A stretch of 64,000 nt of DNA from Sphaerolaimus hirsutus (Eukaryota > Nematoda > Chromadorea > Monhysterida > Sphaerolaimidae): positions 13,047,147 through 13,111,146 of the forward strand of contig OZ038457.1 in assembly GCA_964036195.1 (NCBI GenBank). Direction: 5' to 3'. Below the pieces are notes generated by a model. The model did no database searches, was not told the DNA's origin, and was given only the letters and a program-made list of their open reading frames with translations. Shown piece after piece: positions 1 through 10,989 of the stretch. Each line of letters starts with the position of its first letter. The first letter of the stretch is position 1. The position numbers were made by a program, and so were the translations under genes.

Positions 1-164
1 CAAATACGATATAGGTAGAAGAAAACGCAATACAAAAACAACGGAACGTGCGAGATTCAACTTTACGTTCAGGGTGCTCGACAAAATCTCGGGCCATTTG
101 AATTCCGCCCCTGCTCAAGTCTACTCTGTAGTAGGGCGCATTCAATTTCCCAGCCAGGCGGCGG
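1..164. other. No gene recognised
   Basis: Unique-looking sequence left of the first GGCGCC-rich transposon. Its last eight bases (157-164, GGCGGCGG) are the left target duplication of that element. I see no coding exon. Confidence 0.5.
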
Positions 165-1069
165 TAGTGATGGAAAAGCGCCAGAAAAAATGGCGCCAGG
201 CGCCAAGGGCGCCATGGCGCCATTCGGAACGTGGGCGCCAAGCGCCAAGGGCGCCACAGAAAAAGGGCGCCAGGCGCCAAGGGCGCCATGGCGCCATTCA
301 GAAAGTGGGCGCCAGGCGCCAGGGGCGCCACGGAAAGAGGGCGCCAAGCGCCAAGGGCGCCATGGCGCCATTTGGAAAATAGGGCGCCAGGCGCCAAGGG
401 CGCCAGGATAAAAAAGTGCCTACAACACCATGTGTGTGCTAAAAATGTTTCTACAGCACCATTGTACGCGCATTCACTTCTTAATTCGCGTTCTCCTGGA
501 TGTAATAAAAAAAAAACAAGGCTAGCAACAATTTTTTTGAATAAAATCCACATGATGAATTCAAACGCAATGGAAATTGTCATTTGACAACAATCCATTC
601 ATTACAAATAGACCTTTCCAAACAATGTTTCCTAATTGCAACGATTTAAATCCGTTTATTTATGATTTTGCAAGTCAGACAGTCCATCATTCTTGTCTTC
701 TGATCCGTCAGACAGATCTGATGAACCGTTGGACGAAAGATTTCCACCCACTCACACAACTCCGTCCATTTTTCTGGCGAATTTAGATCATCCACGGATG
801 CGTTTTTCATTTTTTTTCCGTTTACACAGCACTCACCGTGAAACCCTGCTGGCGCCTTTTTGGCGCCCTTCTAAAGCAGGGCGCCAGGCGCCAAGGGCGC
901 CACGGAAAAAGGGCGCCAAGCGCCAAGGGCGCCATGGCGCCTTTCAAAATGTGGGCGCCAGGCGCCAAGGGCGCCACAGAAAAAGGGCGCCAAGCGCCAA
1001 TGGCGCCATGGCGCGGCGCCCTTTGGCGCCCTCAAATGGCGCCAGCGCCATGGCGCCATTCCATCACTA
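165..1069 (+). mobile_element. hAT-like non-autonomous element packed with GGCGCC repeats (copy 1)
   Basis: The 905-bp element begins TAGTGATGG and ends CCATCACTA. It is flanked by an exact 8-bp duplication GGCGGCGG (157-164 and 1070-1077), the target-site length typical of hAT transposons. The two outer thirds (about 170-405 and 850-1060) are dense arrays of GGCGCC hexamers in units such as GGCGCCAAGGGCGCCATGGCGCC-like blocks. The centre (about 410-845) is ordinary sequence. No transposase is encoded. The Arg/Ala/Gly-rich open frames here exist only because of the repeat. A second copy lies inverted at 11908-12803 with a different target duplication, so the two are independent insertions. 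Confidence 0.9.
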
Positions 1070-1323
1070 GGCGGCGGCCACACGCGGCGGAATGCACGGG
1101 CAAGTGCTGCGGGCGCACCAGTGCACCGCTGAGCCCTGAGCGACAATTTCTGCCCCGCCGAGATAAGATTCCGTAAGTGAAAGCACATGCTTTTATTTAG
1201 CCAAGCTGTCTTCGGTGGCCTAAGAGGTTTCAGTTCCCCGACCTATGCAATGCCAGGTCAAGTGTCTCTAACATTTGTGACATTTCCATTTAAAACAGTA
1301 ACTGTTTGTCACAGAAATAAATA
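1070..1323. other. No gene recognised
   Basis: Short unique spacer between the GGCGCC element and the first CCGTATT-type element. No exon with flanking splice sites and family resemblance was found. Confidence 0.4.
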
Positions 1324-1564
1324 CCGTATTTCCTCGAATTACCCCCCGGGGGTTTATTTTTTCAGAGTGACAATTTTGAGAGAAAAACGTGAAAAATGCA
1401 ACAATAACCACCATTTATAAGTTTTTACAGCCTTATATAAGGATGTAGATGGTATAAACGATGTTCAAACGTAACACAGTAAGCGTTTTGAACGTCTGTT
1501 ATGCATTTCCCGGACCACAAATTCATAATGCCCATTTTGAGGGGGGTATTTCGAGGAAAAACGG
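1324..1564. mobile_element. MITE with CCGTATTTCCTCG termini and TA target duplication
   Basis: Starts CCGTATTTCCTCGAATTACC and ends in the inverted form CGAGGAAAAACGG. TA lies immediately outside both ends (1322-1323, 1565-1566). Runs of C or G sit just inside the ends. This belongs to a family repeated at 1631-2006, 49260-49669 and 57125-57203, with decayed members near 22.8, 27.5 and 28.3 kb. TA duplication suggests a Tc1/mariner-type source; this is inference from ends only. Confidence 0.75.
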
Positions 1565-1630
1565 TACATGCATAGTTGCCGTATTTGTTTAAATAATGCT
1601 TGAATTTGCCATCAAGATATGGATTACCTA

Positions 1631-2006
1631 CCGTATTATCTCGAAATACCCCCATGGGGGTTTATTATTTCGCCAGCAAAATTTGAGGGGGGGGTTATTA
1701 TTTCGTCAGAAATTTTCGTAAGGGTCGTAGTAAATAGTAGGCATTTGCGTACCCAAAACAGGTGAAAAATGTGTCCAAACAGGATATATTTGGACATAAA
1801 AACGTAGATAGCTACACAAACTAGTCTATGTGTAGCTGCGATACAAATTAGCAGTAATAAATACATCATGTATTTACATTGCATACATGATGTATATCAT
1901 TCCTGAGGGGGTATTGCGAGGGGGGTTATTATTTCCCCAGCCCATTTTGAGGGGGGCGTAAATTCGAGGGGGGGTAACTCAAGGGGGGATAATTCGAGGT
2001 AATACA
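1631..2006. mobile_element. MITE of the CCGTATT/TA family, second copy
   Basis: Left end CCGTATTATCTCGAAATACC, right end CGAGGTAATACAG, flanked by TA on both sides (1629-1630, 2007-2008). Several internal G-runs repeat the subterminal motif TTCGAGGGGGG, suggesting internal duplication or nesting of related elements. Confidence 0.7.
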
Positions 2007-2009
2007 GTA

Positions 2010-2607
2010 GTTAGTATTCTCTGCTTTCAGTTTGTCCACTGACAGGTCACTTTTCATCGTGCTTTTCTGCCCCTTCACTTGTCACGTGACAAAGGCAGAG
2101 CATTGGCTCCAGGGAAGGTGTCGCCTTTCCGTTTTTACTATCTAGTGGGTGAATGTGGCGAGCTGGTTCAATATAGGTAGTCGATTGCTGTGGTTTACAA
2201 ATGACAGTTACGTTGTATTGCGAGAAAAACATAAATACTGGTTGCCAGCAAAGCGATGGACACTTGATAATGTGTTAGTGAATATAAATATTTTCCATTA
2301 TTTTTCGACTGCAGTATGTGTCGAAGTGACGAAGTACGACAAATATTTTCAATTTTTTACAATCCGTTTACAAATATTTATTCGTTCCACCAAACGCACC
2401 TCACATTGCATGGGTTTATCGTTTTCTAGAGTGTTTGTTTCATCAATGCAAACGCCGAGTGCATGTCAACTATCAAATATAATATTTAAGGTGGGAGAAA
2501 ATTCGTTCTATTTACCTATACCACTCCACATAAATACCATTGTTAGACATGAATACAAATTTTAAAATAGAAATTCTAGGGCACGTTTCGATGGAAAACA
2601 TGAGCCA
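2010..2607. other. No gene recognised; downstream region of the Cys-loop receptor gene
   Basis: AT-rich sequence after the second MITE and beyond the stop codon of the minus-strand channel gene. It would contain the 3' UTR of that gene. I see no further exon. Confidence 0.4.
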
Positions 2608-5600
2608 TTATTGTAAACTGTCGTCCTGCTTCAAATAATACCCCCAGTAAGCGGCGTTGAATGCACCAAAAGCCACCGGAACCACAGCGCGGGCGACCAT
2701 ATCGATCAGGGGGCACTCACGGACACTGCAAAATGCCCTGTAATATTTGAAATGTCATGCAAAGTGTCAAAAGTCATTAAAATGCCATGTCAAATGGCGA
2801 AATTTGTTTGCCTTGAGATTTTGCATGGCATTTGGCATTTCACAGGGCATTTACAGGGTCTGGGAGTGGCACCAGCTCGGGCGTCTCCCGCCAATCGCCG
2901 TTGTCCGTCCGCCAAAACTTCAGTTTGTCCACCTGCGGTGCCAACAGTTTGTTGACGATGTTTGGAGGGCTTTGCGCATCGTTCGCGGGTACCCGCCGCC
3001 GCCGACGCGTTTGCAAGTCTCGCCGGATCTGTGCGCAACGGAGGTTTACTTTACACACACAGCAGCTTACCGAAAGTTTTGAAGTTACAATGAAAGTGAT
3101 GTTTAGGTGGTGAGGGAACCTAGAAGTGTAGGTGACAAATAAAATAGTCGATGGAAGTATACTCCCGTAACTTTACACCTTGCACGCGTGGTTCTCCCTG
3201 GAAGCGTGCCAACAAGTATAACTCATGACACATTCATGAAAACTTCAACAAATTCATTTCTGTTATAACATAAGACATCATCGTGTTCACAGCCATGAAT
3301 CTTTTCATCTTTTTTTTTGCAAAAATCACACGCTTTAATTATCATTGGCACACTTCCAACGTGAGACATAAATCAGTGCGAGTGCAGAGTATCAAGTCCG
3401 CCGAGTATACCTATTTTCTTTTCGCTTGATCTTCAATAAACACAATATACAGCGTTTTTACCTTTTTGTCACGCGATAACCGACTCAACATCCAAAATCG
3501 AACTTGCCCACCGAATTAGTCCAATCCAATTTGAAAGCCGACCCACCATGTGCGGCGTCAACAGCGGATCCGACTCGATCCTCTCGAAGGGGCGCGGGCT
3601 GCGCATGCGCGGCCGCTCAGCCCCGCCGCTGCGCCGCCGCCGCACCTCCATCGACGGCACCGGGAACGGCATCGAGGAGTATTTGGCTTCCTGTTGGCTG
3701 GCTTTCTCCTGGCGCCTGCGTCGTGCACAGACAGGGTAGTATAATAGAGCGATGATGCTTAGCGTTCCAAAAAGTCGGTGTCTTTCAGAAAATAAATACA
3801 ATTGAAAATAATCTCAGAAAAAATTTCAAAATTTAAAACTGAATTAAATCTCTCTGAAAATACGCAGAGAAAAGTTGAATTTATATCAAAGTGATAGATT
3901 ATATTATATTTTTCTCATAAAATAAATATTATTAAATGTCTGCGAAAAAAAAACGGGAGAAAACATAAAAAAATAAAAGATTTTTACATATTTTCGTATC
4001 TTACCAAAAAAAATATCGCGAGATTTTTAGAACGCTAATGACGCTCAAGGCTAGGACCCACTTTCTTTCGTTCATTGCGGCCACGTAATTGACTGCGGCG
4101 TACTCGATGAGCGCACCGAACACGAACATGACGCAGGCGCCGATCCACACGTCGATCGCTTTCGTGTAGCTGACCGGCGGCAAGTTCGCATTGTTCATTT
4201 GCGACGTGGCTATCATCGTGAGCAGGGTGACTATGGCCAGGGGCACGCGCGCGGCTGTCGCCTTGAAGTCGATCCAGTAGCTCACCCAGCTAACTGCTAC
4301 CTGCCCAGGTCGTATACGTCAAAATATTTGAGGCGACCAATTCTAAAAATCAACTAGTCCAAAATATGACAATTTCGAGTTAGGCCCGTAAACACATTTT
4401 TCATTTTTTCCACAAATTTTGGACCTGACATGCCCCTATATGACAGTGTCAAATTTGACATATGTTTGGGGGAAAATGCAAAAGATTTAGGCAAGAAGTC
4501 AACAAATCCATTTAGTTTTGTGCTAAAGGTCGACAAGTCAACCTTCTGCAGCTTCTTTTGTTGGGAAAAACGCAAGAAATGTGACAAGTCCACTATGGAT
4601 ACCAATTTCTAAATGTCTACAAGTCCAAAAATTGCCCAGGGAGCCTCGTCGTCGCCGGGAACAAAAATCTTCTCGCATGCAATTTCATTAAAACCTTATT
4701 TAAATCATCTTACTAAAATAACTGACCAACATTCCAGTAGGCACATACAGCTGTATGAGGAAGTAGGAAAAGACCCTTCCAAGGATCAAGACCACTTGTT
4801 CACAACTGTACCGCCCAGTGGTAGTGTTGCTGGTGCAGGTGTTGTTGTACAGCTTCAAGATTCTGAAGTTCGGCATGCACTCGGTGGCGCCCGGCATCAT
4901 ATAGACCGCGTCCTGCGCCCACACATAGAACAGGTCCTCGGTGGTGTACGCGTCTGCATAGGGTGGAGTATCTCAGGACACTTGTAGAAGTGCACTGCGC
5001 TGCGATTAGCATTGAAAAAAATCATGAATTTTTGGAAAATATAAGTAAATAATATCTCAGAAAATGTCTCAAGAATAAAATAGAATTCTCTCTCTAAGCT
5101 TTCAGCTCTCTCAAAAAAAAACTGAAAAAATAAAAATACCTAAATATAAATATCAGAATTTGAGAGATTTTCTGATATTTTTAAAAATCTCTGGAAAATA
5201 TAATTCAATCTCAGGAAAATCGTGGAAAATATAAATCCCAGAAAATCTTATACTTTTTAGATATTCTGAGATTTTTTATTTTATTCTGAGATTATTCTGA
5301 AATATAAATCGCGCTGATTTTTTCAATGCTAGCTGCGTGTAGCTGTGTAGACCGTACAGCTGGAGAAAGTGATGTAGCAAGATTGGGTATCCATCGGGTA
5401 CTTTCGAAGATTCATCTCACAGAATAGGACCAGAGTCAACCTGCGACATACTTAAAGACAGATATAGATCCAAAACGCTACAATAATCCAAATTTGACCC
5501 AACCTTCTATTGTAAGTGACCCTGCCATCGGAACGAATCCGGACGAACATATTTTCCCTGTCAATGTTGTGGTAGTGTCCATCTCTCTCGTTCTGGAAGA

Positions 5601-6391
5601 AAGTGTCTGGTTGCCAAACGCGCTGGTCTTCCGCCAGTGTGATCTGAAGATGGCTGAAAGTTGGATGATTTACTGTCTGGTTGAAGTATCACAATTGCGT
5701 AATAATGCCTGGTCCCTCATCAATAATGGTCCAGCCAGACTGAATTTCAACCTGCCATCCCACCAGACTTGCTGAAATCTCATTTGCACAGTGAATTCCA
5801 TCCTGGCGGCAGAAACTGAGTTGATTGATTGAACGGATACGGATGTGAACACTTGCACTGGTGGAGCTGCATGGATATCTTAAGTTTTACTTTTTCCAGT
5901 GACTGAATTCAATTAACCGGACGCTGTTCTTTGGGCACCATGATCCATTCTTTTTGAAATAGTGCTCTGCCTATTTCCAAATCGTAAGTACTGTTTGACA
6001 GCCCGCCCAAAAAAGCGTTCAGTTCATAAATTTTGCACCAGATCACAGAGCATTATAAAAATACATTTACCTTTATTTATGTAGCGTGATGCCGCAGTGG
6101 GCAACCGCAATGAGCCATTGGTTGTCTGATGTCCGCTGGGCCTGACCCTGTGCGAGTGCCGTGTTACAAGCAGACAGATAAGCTTTTGTTCCGACCAAGC
6201 CAGGTAGTTTTTGGCTTTGCGAAACAGTCCAGAACGGCCACTGTGTCGAAAAACGTGTGAAAAACAGAAAATTATTTCGTTTGCTTTGGGTTCACTGACC
6301 AGCTGTACCGTTGTTCTTTTGTGTGCACATGTACGAGCATGAAAGCGACCATTACTAGCGCATATTTGTGAAACATAATATGATACAACAT
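2608..6391 (-). CDS. Cys-loop ligand-gated ion channel subunit (anion-channel type), complete, ten exons
   Basis: Pentameric plasma-membrane receptor subunit of the GABA/glycine/glutamate-gated chloride channel group. Exons (minus strand): 6300-6391, 6071-6147, 5752-5866, 5504-5653, 5358-5440, 4727-4953, 4062-4300, 3547-3715, 2873-3028, 2608-2715. All junction phases agree, giving about 471 residues, usual for the family. A hydrophobic signal peptide is in exon 1. The ligand domain has [12 protein letters not shown], and the Cys-loop runs [17 protein letters not shown]1 includes [15 protein letters not shown]2 begins [16 protein letters not shown]3 includes [22 protein letters not shown]4 ends the protein ([20 protein letters not shown]). 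The AAR before TM2 fits anion selectivity. The last intron is an introner-like element. Introns also hold two hAT-like MITEs. The ligand cannot be named from sequence; the exon 3/4 junction is the least certain. Confidence 0.9.
2710..2872 (-). mobile_element. Introner-like inverted-repeat element, copy A (last intron of the channel gene)
   Basis: 163-bp element with inverted ends GGGGCACTCACGGACACTG and (minus strand) GTGCCACTCCCAGACCCTG, flanked by CAG on both sides (2707-2709, 2873-2875). Joining the flanks without the element and one CAG gives an uninterrupted channel reading frame running into TM4, so it was inserted in a coding exon. Read on the gene's strand it starts with GTGCCA directly after codon CTG, which supplies the 5' splice site. 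The only nearby in-frame acceptor is GTGAG|TGCCCC, six bases inside the element, so two extra residues (Cys-Pro) would be retained. Introner identity is inferred; the ends, flanking duplication and frame are seen. Confidence 0.8.
3150..3430. repeat. Dispersed repeat, also present near 63.13-63.42 kb
   Basis: Shares the stretch ACTTTACACCTTGCACGCGT and following GTGGTTC...GTGCCAAC, then CTTCCAAC(G/A)TGAGA and CAGTGCGAGTGCA, in the same order with the copy at 63130-63415. It lies in the channel gene between exons 2873-3028 and 3547-3715. I see no termini that identify its class. Confidence 0.55.
3760..4037. mobile_element. hAT-like AT-rich MITE in channel intron
   Basis: Begins TAGCGTTC and ends GAACGCTA. 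Flanking octamers ATGATGCT (3752-3759) and ATGACGCT (4038-4045) match at seven of eight positions. The interior is very AT-rich with repeated TCTCAGAAAA/TCTCTGAAAAT-type motifs. It sits between exons 3547-3715 and 4062-4300. Confidence 0.65.
4331..4640. repeat. Fragment of the TGAGGCG...CGACAAGTCCA element family
   Basis: Begins TTGAGGCGACCAATTCTAAA and contains repeated CGACAAGTCAACC/GACAAGTCCACT motifs shared with the full-length copy at 41241-41870 and a fragment at 21395-21660. It fills most of the intron between exons 4062-4300 and 4727-4953. Confidence 0.6.
5007..5331. mobile_element. hAT-like AT-rich MITE in channel intron
   Basis: Starts TAGCATTGAAAAAAATCATG and ends GATTTTTTCAATGCTA. 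The octamers outside, GCTGCGAT and GCTGCGTG, share their first six bases. The interior has many TCTCAGAAAAT/ATTTTCTGAGA repeats, similar to the 3760-4037 element. It lies in the intron between exons 4727-4953 and 5358-5440. Confidence 0.65.
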
Positions 6392-9362
6392 TTTGAAATA
6401 ACACGGGAAAAGGTTGAATAATCCAGAGTGAATTAGGTAAAGGCGACTGTCAAATGCCTGCAAAATAGGTGTGTTGCAGTTGACAGACACACAAGGCTGT
6501 TTTAGACCCGTTTCATAGAGAAATTGGCGAGAAGAGTGTCCTGCACCTTTGCTATAAGATATTTTTTTAAGATAAGTTATTTATACCCTGCGTGCACACA
6601 ACTATTTACCTAGTTGCATACTGTTGTGTACTGTTGTATTCATTCTGTTGTGTACTGAAAATTTAGTACGCAAAATCGACTGAAAGTAATGGTTGGTGGG
6701 TTTATTTTAGGCTGCCATTTGCATTTTTTATGAAAAAGAACAATATCAAGTCAACTATGGCTGTCAGCCAGTCTGTCAATATGTACTTCAGCCAGTAATA
6801 ATGCAAATGATGTCACCAAAGGTAATTTGATGAATCAAATCATGCTATTATAAACACCGTACTATAATTAAACTATTCGTAGTGTAACTGATTTACTTTA
6901 GTCATAAAACATTGCTTCAGCATTCAGTTTGAAAGCATATTGTAGCAGTTGATTGAACTTACCACAAGTTTAAACTTGTAGTAAGTTCGAAAAACTACTA
7001 CAATATGGTATAAATATAGTGCAATGTGCAGTCCGTAGACCATAGTGGGAGTACAGTGGCAATTTTTACAGCTTTTAATTTTTCCCAGTTATTTTAGAAG
7101 TACATAGGTACTCTGGTATAGGTAAATAGTCACAATTTTGAAAATGTATTTATGTTTGCATTTACTTTTTTGAAAAATATTTACCACAATTATAACAACT
7201 CTGCAACACAGATGACAACTTTGTTTCATTTTATTATGTGTCAAGTGTCAACTAGTGACGCCTCACCCTGCTGAGCGACATCTGACGCTCAACAGTGTTT
7301 GGCGTCACTAACGTGCAAAAGGCCATTCACACACTTTGTCCAGCAGTGCGCCGAGCGCCACGTCAAACTGATTGGGGCACATCTGACACAGTGATTGATT
7401 TCAAGCAGTACGGCGCAATGTAATTTACCTGTGCAACGGACACACGGGGATGCAATCCATACGCCCACTGGGAAATCAGCGCCAGCTCTTCCCGTTTGAT
7501 GTCGCCTTATTTGAGCCTCCACGCTTCCAAATACCCAGCCCTGCAAACGCAACTGATTGATTTTTGTTTACTGTAACGTGGCCACTGTTTCCGTAGTCAG
7601 TTATTACCGTGGTGCTCGACTGAGTGCATTGATTGACTTTTTGCAGTGGTTGGAATCGCAAAGCGGGCCGACAATTTTGTTTTATGTTATTTTCAATCAA
7701 CTAAATAAATACCACAAAATGTGATCATTGAATATTATCATATTGATGTGATCACAATCGCTCCCTTCTCTAGCCTTAAATGGAATGACAGGTTTTTGCT
7801 CTTTTTTACACTCACGGAAAAAAGAAGTCTCCAATAGAATGGCAGGTAGAAATTGTGTTGGATTTGTGCCAGAAACAAAAATATGCGAAAATCGATGGCG
7901 AGAACGTTACAAAAAAGCGAGCACTCAAAACGATTATTTAAATGATCGATGATCCATTATATCTCACTTTGTTTTGTTTGAAATGATGCTCTGACATAAA
8001 ACGTTGCCCATGTTTCATAAAAAAATATAAAACCTATGTTCAAGTGAAAAATGTGTGAATAAAAAGTTGAAAAATAGAAAAGCAGGCTCCAATTGAACAT
8101 CACCTCCAATAGAATAGCATCTCTAATAGAATGGCAAATAAATGAGTTGACGAAAAAATAGAACGGCGTTCTTTTATAAGAAGAAATAAGGTACGTAAAT
8201 ACAGGCGTATAAATAAAATTATTAAGCGTATAATGCATCATTTTGACATGCAAAAAGTAAACTTTCGTCGCGATATCTTGGCGCCAGTTCTGGCGCTATC
8301 CAACAATAAAGGCGGACGTGAAACTGGCGCCAGTGGAAAAAAACGCGAAGCGCCAATGGCGCCATCAATTTGATTTTTGAATCATAAAACTGAACGTATG
8401 GGAGAGTACTGACTTGAGTTTCTTTAGGGTGCTGACTTGACCGAAGGGATATGCTGACTCGACAACTGTGGGGTTTTGGCGCTGGGCACCAAAACCTTGG
8501 TGTTTTTACATCACTATACAATCGCCAGAGTACATTCGATCGCACAGCATGCACAGTGCTGTATGTTCCCATTAAAAACGTGCTCCAGCTGGTAAATAAT
8601 GATAATACTCAGGACAGGAGCGTAGTCAAACTCATTTGATGTGGTAGGCAACCGTTGCCAGAAACAATCAAGCAAGCACATCTAGAATTTAACAGTCATG
8701 CGTTATAACGCAGAAATGCAAAAGTTACATAGAATATAGAAATCACGCACAACGAAAGATTTCTTCAATCTACCTACCTATTCAAAAATATGCTTTTTAA
8801 TACGATTCCATCTATGATTTTGTTTGGCCACTTCACTGTAACAATGGAAAACTCATTAAGAGGCTCAACCATACTGGCACTAACGATTGCGATGTGCGAC
8901 GGTAAATCAATGCATTCTTTCTGCCACATCGAGCAACTTTTGACTGAGATCGGGCTGAGAAACGGTGCAAACCGGTGTTGAGACAAACCAGGTACAACGG
9001 CCACAAGACACCGGCATCCGGTGGCTGAAAAGTGTGGGGAAAGCTTTTTGACTCAAACACAGCGCTGTCGAGGCCAGCGCGCGCCACACTTTAAAATGCG
9101 ATTTTGAAAAATTCGAAATATGTAGGTATGTGCACTTTTGAAATGAAAGTATTCAAATGTGCATGTGCATTGTCATTTGTGAATGATTACGACTATTCTT
9201 GAACTGTGTATAATGCAGACCGAAACATAACTACATTTTTATCGCAAATGGGTCTTAAATTACAGGAGATTAGGATTACATCAATTTTCTCAAGGTAAAC
9301 ATTGTCGCCAAATCAGAACAGTGCCAGTGCCACTGAATTCAAATTAATTTTACTCAATTCAG
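6392..9362. other. Gene-poor region upstream of the channel and Ly6 genes
   Basis: No coding exon is supported. It contains an element related to the CCAATAGAATGGCA family (about 7820-8190) and a small GGCGCC-rich remnant (about 8277-8362). A short inverted repeat around 6940-7003 pairs GTAGTTTTTCGAACTTAC-like arms. The channel promoter and the missing first exon of the Ly6 gene should be here, but I could not identify either. Confidence 0.4.
7820..8190. repeat. Copy of the CCAATAGAATGGCA repeat family
   Basis: Has TCCAATAGAATGGCAGGTAG near its left end and several ATAGAATGGCA/ATAGAACGGCG motifs near the right, with a spaced copy at 14170-14526 and a fragment at 58733-58792. Exact ends are unclear here. 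Confidence 0.5.
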
Positions 9363-10375
9363 GTTTGAAATGCTACCAATGCAAATCGCCGATGAGTAGC
9401 AAAACCAAAGATGTGATGGGAAAAAGCTTCCAACTCGGTGTGCTGTGGGAGCGAAAGAATTGCGTCAATGAGAGCTTCTTTGAAACTATCTGTCAACATG
9501 GATGTCTGGAGGCTCAGTACTTTTCAAATATTGGTTGGTGTCAATTGTAGTTCTGTCACGAACAACGACAATGTAAATATAAAAAAAAGGTGTGTTATGA
9601 AGTGAACGCTTCAATTGCGGTATGTTGCAAACGCAAACATGGAATATTGCAAAGTTGTCAAACGTTTTGAAATATAAAACTTTAATCGGAAGATTTACAG
9701 TGAATTGGCCATAAAACCAATAAAAATATTCTTTCCTGCACAGGTGGGTGGCAAGGTCTGCGAGGCTGCGCAGAGCACATTTTGTCAACCCAACTACAAA
9801 AATTATATGTGAACTCGGCTTCCGACCTTCCCTCACAATGTTTCAATTCATACACTGGTTAGTTCGAAAAGTTGTTTCAAAATAATGATGAGAAAAATCA
9901 TCGTATTAGACTGACAATATTTTACAACGTTGATTTATTTGATGAAAAACTGACAGCAGCATAACGATTGCGTTTACAGTGGTAGTGTAAATCATAGTTG
10001 TTCAAGCGTATTTACGTTTACTCAAAAAGTACATATACTCATGTACAGAGTAAATACGTTTACGTATGCTTTGAAAAAAGTACCTGTACTCGATGTGTTT
10101 TAACACCACTGCGTCGCCAGACGCGAATTATCACCACGACACTGGCAGGTTCAACATCGACCAATGTGCCAGCAGCGTCGCGTCTGTGCATCTGCCGGAC
10201 GGACTCGTGCAACGGCAACTCGTGGCACGGAATGGCCGCGCCCAGTGTGAATTATGCTCAACAAGATAAAAATGCCGCCAGTTTGACCCTGGCGCCAGTT
10301 TTTGGCTGGATTCTGACACTTTATCTACTTTTTAAGAACTTAGGCTTGTATTGTGGTAGCTATTCAATTCTCTAG
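9363..10375 (+). CDS. Ly6/uPAR (three-finger) GPI-anchored protein, 5' exon not found
   Basis: Exons 9363-9533, 9744-9857 and 10149-10375 join in phase 1 at both junctions. The mature domain starts LKCYQCKSP, the classic Ly6 N-terminal CxxC. A middle RGCAEH segment follows, and it ends LCICRTDSCNGNS, the terminal C-CN motif. After this comes a small-residue region and a hydrophobic tail (APVFGWILTLYLLF), which fits GPI-anchor replacement. Such proteins sit on the outer cell surface; no ligand or partner can be inferred. The signal-peptide exon should end in phase consistent with GT|TTG at 9363, but I could not identify it upstream. The first donor is GTTGGT, a form recurring in several genes here. 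The second intron holds a repeat with CAGTGGT...ACCACTG ends (9977-10111). Confidence 0.75.
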
Positions 10376-10901
10376 AAATTAGAATTTGGTGGCGTATGCA
10401 TTTCTGTCTCTTTCGTGATATTGTGATAAAACAAAATGTTAATGCATCCATAAGTAAACCAGTCAACGGCAGCGGCTGTAGAGACAAAATGAAACCCATA
10501 ATTAGAAAACGTCGCCTGATTTCGTCACTAAAAGATGTGTTCATATGTTACCCGGTGGTAAAAGTGAAAAACAAATTAAAGGAGGGAGATAAATATATCA
10601 GCAGTATTTATAAAACGCGATTTATAGATTAATTCAGTTTAAAGCTGTGCAGCGGCGAATCGAGAGCCGATTACTGAGTAAATTTGTGAGATTTCACAAC
10701 AGAATGATCGAAGGTGGAAGTAGGGGTAGTACAAAAAAATTAACTCCGACACGTGAAGTGTTGTTCAAATGAAATGAAATGTACTTTTACCGGTAATCTG
10801 GGTTAATTTTCAAGCACCCACATTTTGTGCGCGTCCGCCGACGTCGCATCCAACCTTATTATCTACCGTAAGTAAAAGCCCATCAGCCTGACCCGAACCG
10901 A

Positions 10902-10908
10902 TATAAAA
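10902..10908 (+). promoter_or_regulatory. TATA box of the cysteine-rich secreted peptide gene
   Basis: TATAAAA about 80 bases before the start codon at 10990, a usual distance for a core promoter plus short 5' UTR. Confidence 0.5.
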
Positions 10909-10989
10909 ACGAACGGGACTTTCGGGAAAACAGGCAAACTTTGCGCAGAGTTGAACTTTGAAACTTTGAAGAGCGAGTTCAACTACAAA

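Noticed and set aside
69..1188. Several Arg/Ala/Gly/Trp-rich open frames on both strands
   Set aside because: They arise from GGCGCC repeats that have no stop codon in several frames; same for 11891-13170, including a 238-codon frame that runs through the second element.
9977..10111. hAT-like element in the Ly6 intron
   Set aside because: CAGTGGT...ACCACTG ends are present but the flanking octamers do not match, so not counted among the hAT-like insertions.
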